From assembly GCF_002302635.1 (NCBI RefSeq), contig NZ_CP022387.1:1612001-1676000 (forward strand): a DNA stretch of 64,000 nucleotides. Direction: 5' to 3'. The DNA is from Capnocytophaga stomatis. Lineage in GTDB: Bacteria > Bacteroidota > Bacteroidia > Flavobacteriales > Flavobacteriaceae. The notes beneath the pieces were generated by a model. The model did not search any database, was not told the origin of the DNA, and saw only the letters and a list, made by a program, of their open reading frames with translations. The translations under genes were made by a program, and so were the position numbers. This document shows positions 61,201-64,000 of the stretch, piece by piece (within the stretch, counting starts at the first letter, position 1; every line of letters starts with the position of its first letter).

Positions 61201-64000
61201 GGACTTATACAATAAAAGTGGTGGATGCTAACAATTGTGAGGTAGAAGTTACTTCCGAAGCAGTTAGAGCTGCTACTCCTCCGACTTTCAATGTTGTAGA
61301 TAAATTAACAGATTGTGGAGCGAAGGGTACGATTGAATTTACAGATGTTGTTAATCCAGACGGATATCAAATAAAATATAGCATTGATGGAGGATTAACT
61401 AACCAATTAGGAACTAAGTTTATAGGATTAACTCCGGAAGAAACGTACACTCCAACAGTAATCTATGGTAATGGTTCGGTTGAATGTACCGTTTCAAGAA
61501 CGATAACTTTGCCTCCTGCAGCAACAGGAAGGGTTATTGCTTCAGCTGGGGTTGCTCAATTAATAGGTTGTGGAGAAGGAGAGAATGCTGATAAGGCACA
61601 AGTTCGTATCACAAACGTACGAGGAGGTACGGGCAGGTATAAGTATAGTTTTGACGGCGGAGTTACTTGGGGAACTGAAAGAGAAAAATGGCTATTACCA
61701 GGTACTTATACTGTAATTGCAAGTGATGATGTTGATTGTCAGTACAGAACTCAAGTAGTGGTAGAACCACGACCTGTAAATCCGGTATTTACAAGTACTG
61801 TAACTTACAATTGTGATGGAACAGGAAATATAAGCATAGGTAGTAACCAAGGTACCTATAGTTATACATATACTATAGGGGGAGTAACTACAACTACTTC
61901 TACTTTCCCGAATCTACCTCCAGGAACACATAACATCAAAATTAAATATGCCGACCCGACCACGCCCGCACGCCACGAATTGTTCACAGAGGATTTTGGT
62001 GTTGGTCAAGGTAAGTTTAAAACACAATATATCAACCCGAATTATTTCTTTGAGCCTCAAACTCGTGATAATACGGGAATATATGCTTCCGATCTTGTCG
62101 AAGTTGGAGGGATTTGGTATATCAAAAATGGTGCTGGTACGCCACAAACAGACCAAAAATTTAGAACCTATCATAGCAATTTGAATATGAACGATGGGGA
62201 ATATATTGTAACGGACAGATTAACTCCAAATAATCGTGCTTGGACAATCCCTATTGACCATACAGGTCTTACTAAAGGAAGAATGCTATTTGTAAATGTT
62301 GGAGATGTCTTGGGTAAAGAAGGAGGAATTCTTTATCAAAGAGAAATGATAGATGTTATTCCTAATCAGCCTATTGAGTTTTCTATCGCAGTCTTCAACC
62401 TAATCAATACAAGAGGTGCTAACCCTACCGCGGCAGACCCAGATTTAACCATTGAATTATACACAAGTGAAGCAGATATTTTAGTAGGAGCCCCAGTTGT
62501 TAGTCAGCATATTGGATCACCGCCTAAAAGTACTAATCCCAATGATTGGAGAGAGTATAATCTTTCTCTTAATTATCAGGGAAATAGCACTAAACTCTAC
62601 GCTGTAATCAGGTCGGGAAGTTTGGTAACAAATGGGAATGATGTGGCTATAGATGACATATTACTGTATCAATTGCCCAAAGTTTGTTCGTTTAATGAAG
62701 AAATCAATGTGGTTATTGAGCCAAACAAGGAATTTGGAGTATTGCCTAATACAGAAAAAGTAACAAACATTCTTTGTAACGATGCCAATAATGGTTCTTA
62801 TGAAATAGCCCTCAAGAATGCAGACCCTGCAGGATATTGGGTGTCAAAAGACGGAGGTGCGTTTGTGCGTGAAACTGTAAATCCGTTTGTATGGAATGGT
62901 ATTTCCGAAGGAAATCATAGTGTTGTTTTCCGTTATGGGGAAAATACAACACACTGTGAGGTAACACGTACTTTCACAGTTAATAATCCATCACAGATAA
63001 CCATTCAACCTATTGCAGATTTAACTTTGGGTTGTAATCCTGCTTCAGTGGATTTGGCAATCACGGCTTCGGGCGGTGTGGGAGCTTTGCAATATGCTGT
63101 TAAACAACCTGACGGAACAGTTCTTACACAAAGTTCTCCTAATTTTGTACTTACACAAGCAGGAGACCACGAAGTTACGGTAACAGACGCTAATAACTGT
63201 TCTGCAACTTCTACGTTCAAAGTAAATCAGGCTCCTAATCCAACAGTTACCATTGCCAATACATCAAATTATTGTGTAAAAGCCGGAACGCCAGCCAAAA
63301 TTGACGTAGAGGTAACAAACGGAACGCCTCCGTTTACTTATTCAATAAACGGAAATGTTCAGGCAACTACCAATGATGCCTCATTCTCGTTTGGGAATCT
63401 GCAACCGGGAACATACAATATTAAGGTGGTAGATAAGTATGGCTGTGAGGCTCCTCTACCAGAGACTATTCAGCCGGAACTTAAGATAAATAATTCTACA
63501 GTAGAAAAAGAAATTACTTGTGATGCAGCACCGGCTAATAAAGGAAGAATAAAAGTTTCTTTTACAGGTGGTTATGCTCCTTACAAATATAACGTCAAAA
63601 AAGGAAATAATGTTGTAGTTGCAGAAACAGCAGTTAATGGCACAGAAGTAACTTTTGAAACAGAAGAGGCGGGAATTTATGCAATTCAGGTTACAGACAG
63701 TAAAGGATGTGAAGCCATTGTTTCAAAAGAATTAGTAGCTCCGCAAAATCCGACTGTAGTTCTTGCGAAAGAAGATGTTAAATGTCACGGAGAAAGTACA
63801 GGTTCTATTGTTGTGACTACCACAAACGGAACGCCTCCTTACAGATACTTTGTCAATTCAATAGACAGAGGAAATCAAAATGAATATCATAATTTGAAGG
63901 CTGGTACTTACACAATTACAGTTCGTGATGCTAAAAATTGTGAGGTTACTGAATCAGTGACTATTGCTGAACCTGCTGCTCCATTAGCAATAAATGCAGT
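58215..64000 (+). CDS. giant SprB-like surface adhesin, incomplete at the window end
   Basis: The frame is open from 58215 (or 58176, 13 codons earlier) to the window edge, at least 1928 residues. The signal peptide ends at LSAQ. The N-terminal head (about 25-410) resembles those of large flavobacterial T9SS proteins. A DUF11-like domain follows (DNA about 59430-59880, VDLGDKLRYEIKFRNSG). Then come many Cys-containing Ig-like and SprB-type repeats, clear near 63770-63960 (CHGESTGSIVVTTTNGTPPYRYF). SprB is the mobile gliding adhesin of Flavobacterium. A type B C-terminal domain is expected beyond the window. It lies 116 bp after the SprF-like gene. Confidence 0.9.
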   Translation, partial: MKKAIFILYVALLAVFNIGKLSAQNYKPFGIRYQETVKGDMLLIGNSILNVNDRSREHNHTNPNLPYTGKHGHNAYVNLDYIDIDGDSSTFNSSSAQIQSPNTRTSCLKVKKAYLYWSAAYTQERINNQQNPRFERSKFAQVKFKTPNSGYHDLVGDMVYDGFDIVSQTSGWSANHAQRAYVYVKDVTSLLEAESTRRNGAFDGSYTVANIMAPKGKEESGVGYAAGWTLIVVYEDQTQASRHITLFDGFSSINIIDRRNSSLDIPVSGFQTIPSGNVNAKFAFAALEGELGIVGDALRIKSPSRPNGVLIDVPGRNSNTYYDYYNTYRANFFNSKITDIGGENLNRTPASKNLLGFDAGIFEIPNTGNSLIRNNSNSATITPSTEQDSYYPFMFAFNVEVIAPVIDLEKKVFKVNSNRDVTGGSVDLGDKLRYEIKFRNSGNDDARDLVITDKLPKNLLFENIASIKLPWTSRPTQPTDYEYNAANHEIKFKIPNDKVKKGQKDWHKITFEMKVPDHCDDLRDACSNVIANIVHAKYFGVQNRSSDGFQAVSVISHQDCEGNLTGPSTFIANLGNCVSKTKRTLCEKTLDLVAGANFDTYAWTKDGVAVPGGNQQTLTATSSGTYRVLKKKQGCADMTEEITVELHDNALKTNPINPFASEVFKCGNDNTDYPQIYLCGTSASKLLTLNVTEALSYKWEKRNENCTVPTTHPKECPVRDNYGCTWSQVHTGRNYNVSEPGDYRVEITYDGGCVAIFYFKVTKTLLTPTVDVRDIICNTQGKITVTHPATGYEYALQSSAGNIVQNYQNSNVFNVANPDSYTVLIRQKLVSGATYQPCVFEAPASIVQKASRLSVDTTPLACEGSKGTLRVQVLDAYPQYTYTIRKNNVTGAVVAGATATNTSDITFTGLDEGEYYVEVNTPDCKLTGTGRVGKIPPLQARVTVKSHLMCDGKGIVRVDAWDGTPGNSYAYSIDGGNTYFYNYADSFYEFTVSNPGTYTIKVVDANNCEVEVTSEAVRAATPPTFNVVDKLTDCGAKGTIEFTDVVNPDGYQIKYSIDGGLTNQLGTKFIGLTPEETYTPTVIYGNGSVECTVSRTITLPPAATGRVIASAGVAQLIGCGEGENADKAQVRITNVRGGTGRYKYSFDGGVTWGTEREKWLLPGTYTVIASDDVDCQYRTQVVVEPRPVNPVFTSTVTYNCDGTGNISIGSNQGTYSYTYTIGGVTTTTSTFPNLPPGTHNIKIKYADPTTPARHELFTEDFGVGQGKFKTQYINPNYFFEPQTRDNTGIYASDLVEVGGIWYIKNGAGTPQTDQKFRTYHSNLNMNDGEYIVTDRLTPNNRAWTIPIDHTGLTKGRMLFVNVGDVLGKEGGILYQREMIDVIPNQPIEFSIAVFNLINTRGANPTAADPDLTIELYTSEADILVGAPVVSQHIGSPPKSTNPNDWREYNLSLNYQGNSTKLYAVIRSGSLVTNGNDVAIDDILLYQLPKVCSFNEEINVVIEPNKEFGVLPNTEKVTNILCNDANNGSYEIALKNADPAGYWVSKDGGAFVRETVNPFVWNGISEGNHSVVFRYGENTTHCEVTRTFTVNNPSQITIQPIADLTLGCNPASVDLAITASGGVGALQYAVKQPDGTVLTQSSPNFVLTQAGDHEVTVTDANNCSATSTFKVNQAPNPTVTIANTSNYCVKAGTPAKIDVEVTNGTPPFTYSINGNVQATTNDASFSFGNLQPGTYNIKVVDKYGCEAPLPETIQPELKINNSTVEKEITCDAAPANKGRIKVSFTGGYAPYKYNVKKGNNVVVAETAVNGTEVTFETEEAGIYAIQVTDSKGCEAIVSKELVAPQNPTVVLAKEDVKCHGESTGSIVVTTTNGTPPYRYFVNSIDRGNQNEYHNLKAGTYTITVRDAKNCEVTESVTIAEPAAPLAINA

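Overview
The window looks like part of a chromosome from a Flavobacteriaceae member of the Bacteroidota, most probably Capnocytophaga (genus is an inference). The evidence is low GC content and many perfect Bacteroidota-type promoters (TAnnTTTG, several with TTG/TTTG 17-23 nt upstream). Further evidence is gldB/gldC, type IX secretion cargo with PorP/SprF, two SusC/SusD pairs, host-glycan hydrolases (GH20, GH92) and a class II HMG-CoA reductase. Several lipoproteins carry a Lys-Asp-Asp signal after the lipidated Cys, like the surface-export signal described in Capnocytophaga canimorsus.

Layout. 1-12.4 kb is mostly housekeeping: CBS protein-nadK-small membrane protein, a hydrolase, nadE, purD, thyA, a TlpA-like thioredoxin, a surface lipoprotein, lysS and a CNNM/CorC-type protein. 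An intergenic block near 8.9-9.2 kb holds a 105-bp tandem repeat and REP-like hairpins. 12.5-19 kb has a YceI lipoprotein, then a four-gene operon (DUF6607, TonB receptor, DUF4198, DUF4374) typical of iron or haem uptake, closed by a strong terminator. 19-23.4 kb has a LacI regulator, pth, a CopD-like protein and a secreted GH20 hexosaminidase.

23.5-28.1 kb is the most unusual stretch. On the minus strand it carries a NigD-like lipoprotein, a structured intergenic region with two inverted repeats, an ECF sigma factor overlapping by 4 bp an anti-sigma protein that seems to span both membranes (cytoplasmic N-terminus, one inner-membrane helix, long linker, outer-membrane beta-barrel), and a lipoprotein of the cholesterol-dependent-cytolysin superfamily lacking the undecapeptide and all Trp. 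I propose a sigma-controlled surface pore-former/antagonism locus.

28.2-43.8 kb has an FMN reductase, secreted GH92 mannosidase, dinB, hemL and two tandem SusC/SusD pairs that share a near-identical promoter, leader and N-terminal domain but differ in the barrels. 43.8-53.2 kb has gldB-gldC, mvaA, a probable pseudo-esterase, radA, a 43-aa membrane protein, a sigma-54 activator without a sensor domain, and a PepSY-flavodoxin-reductase fusion that could serve the iron operon. 53.6-64 kb is a gliding/type IX surface-adhesin cluster: an Ig-repeat protein with a type B C-terminal signal, a PorP/SprF protein with a C-terminal SPOR domain, and a giant SprB-like protein running off the window end.

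No tRNA, rRNA, CRISPR array or insertion sequence was recognised.
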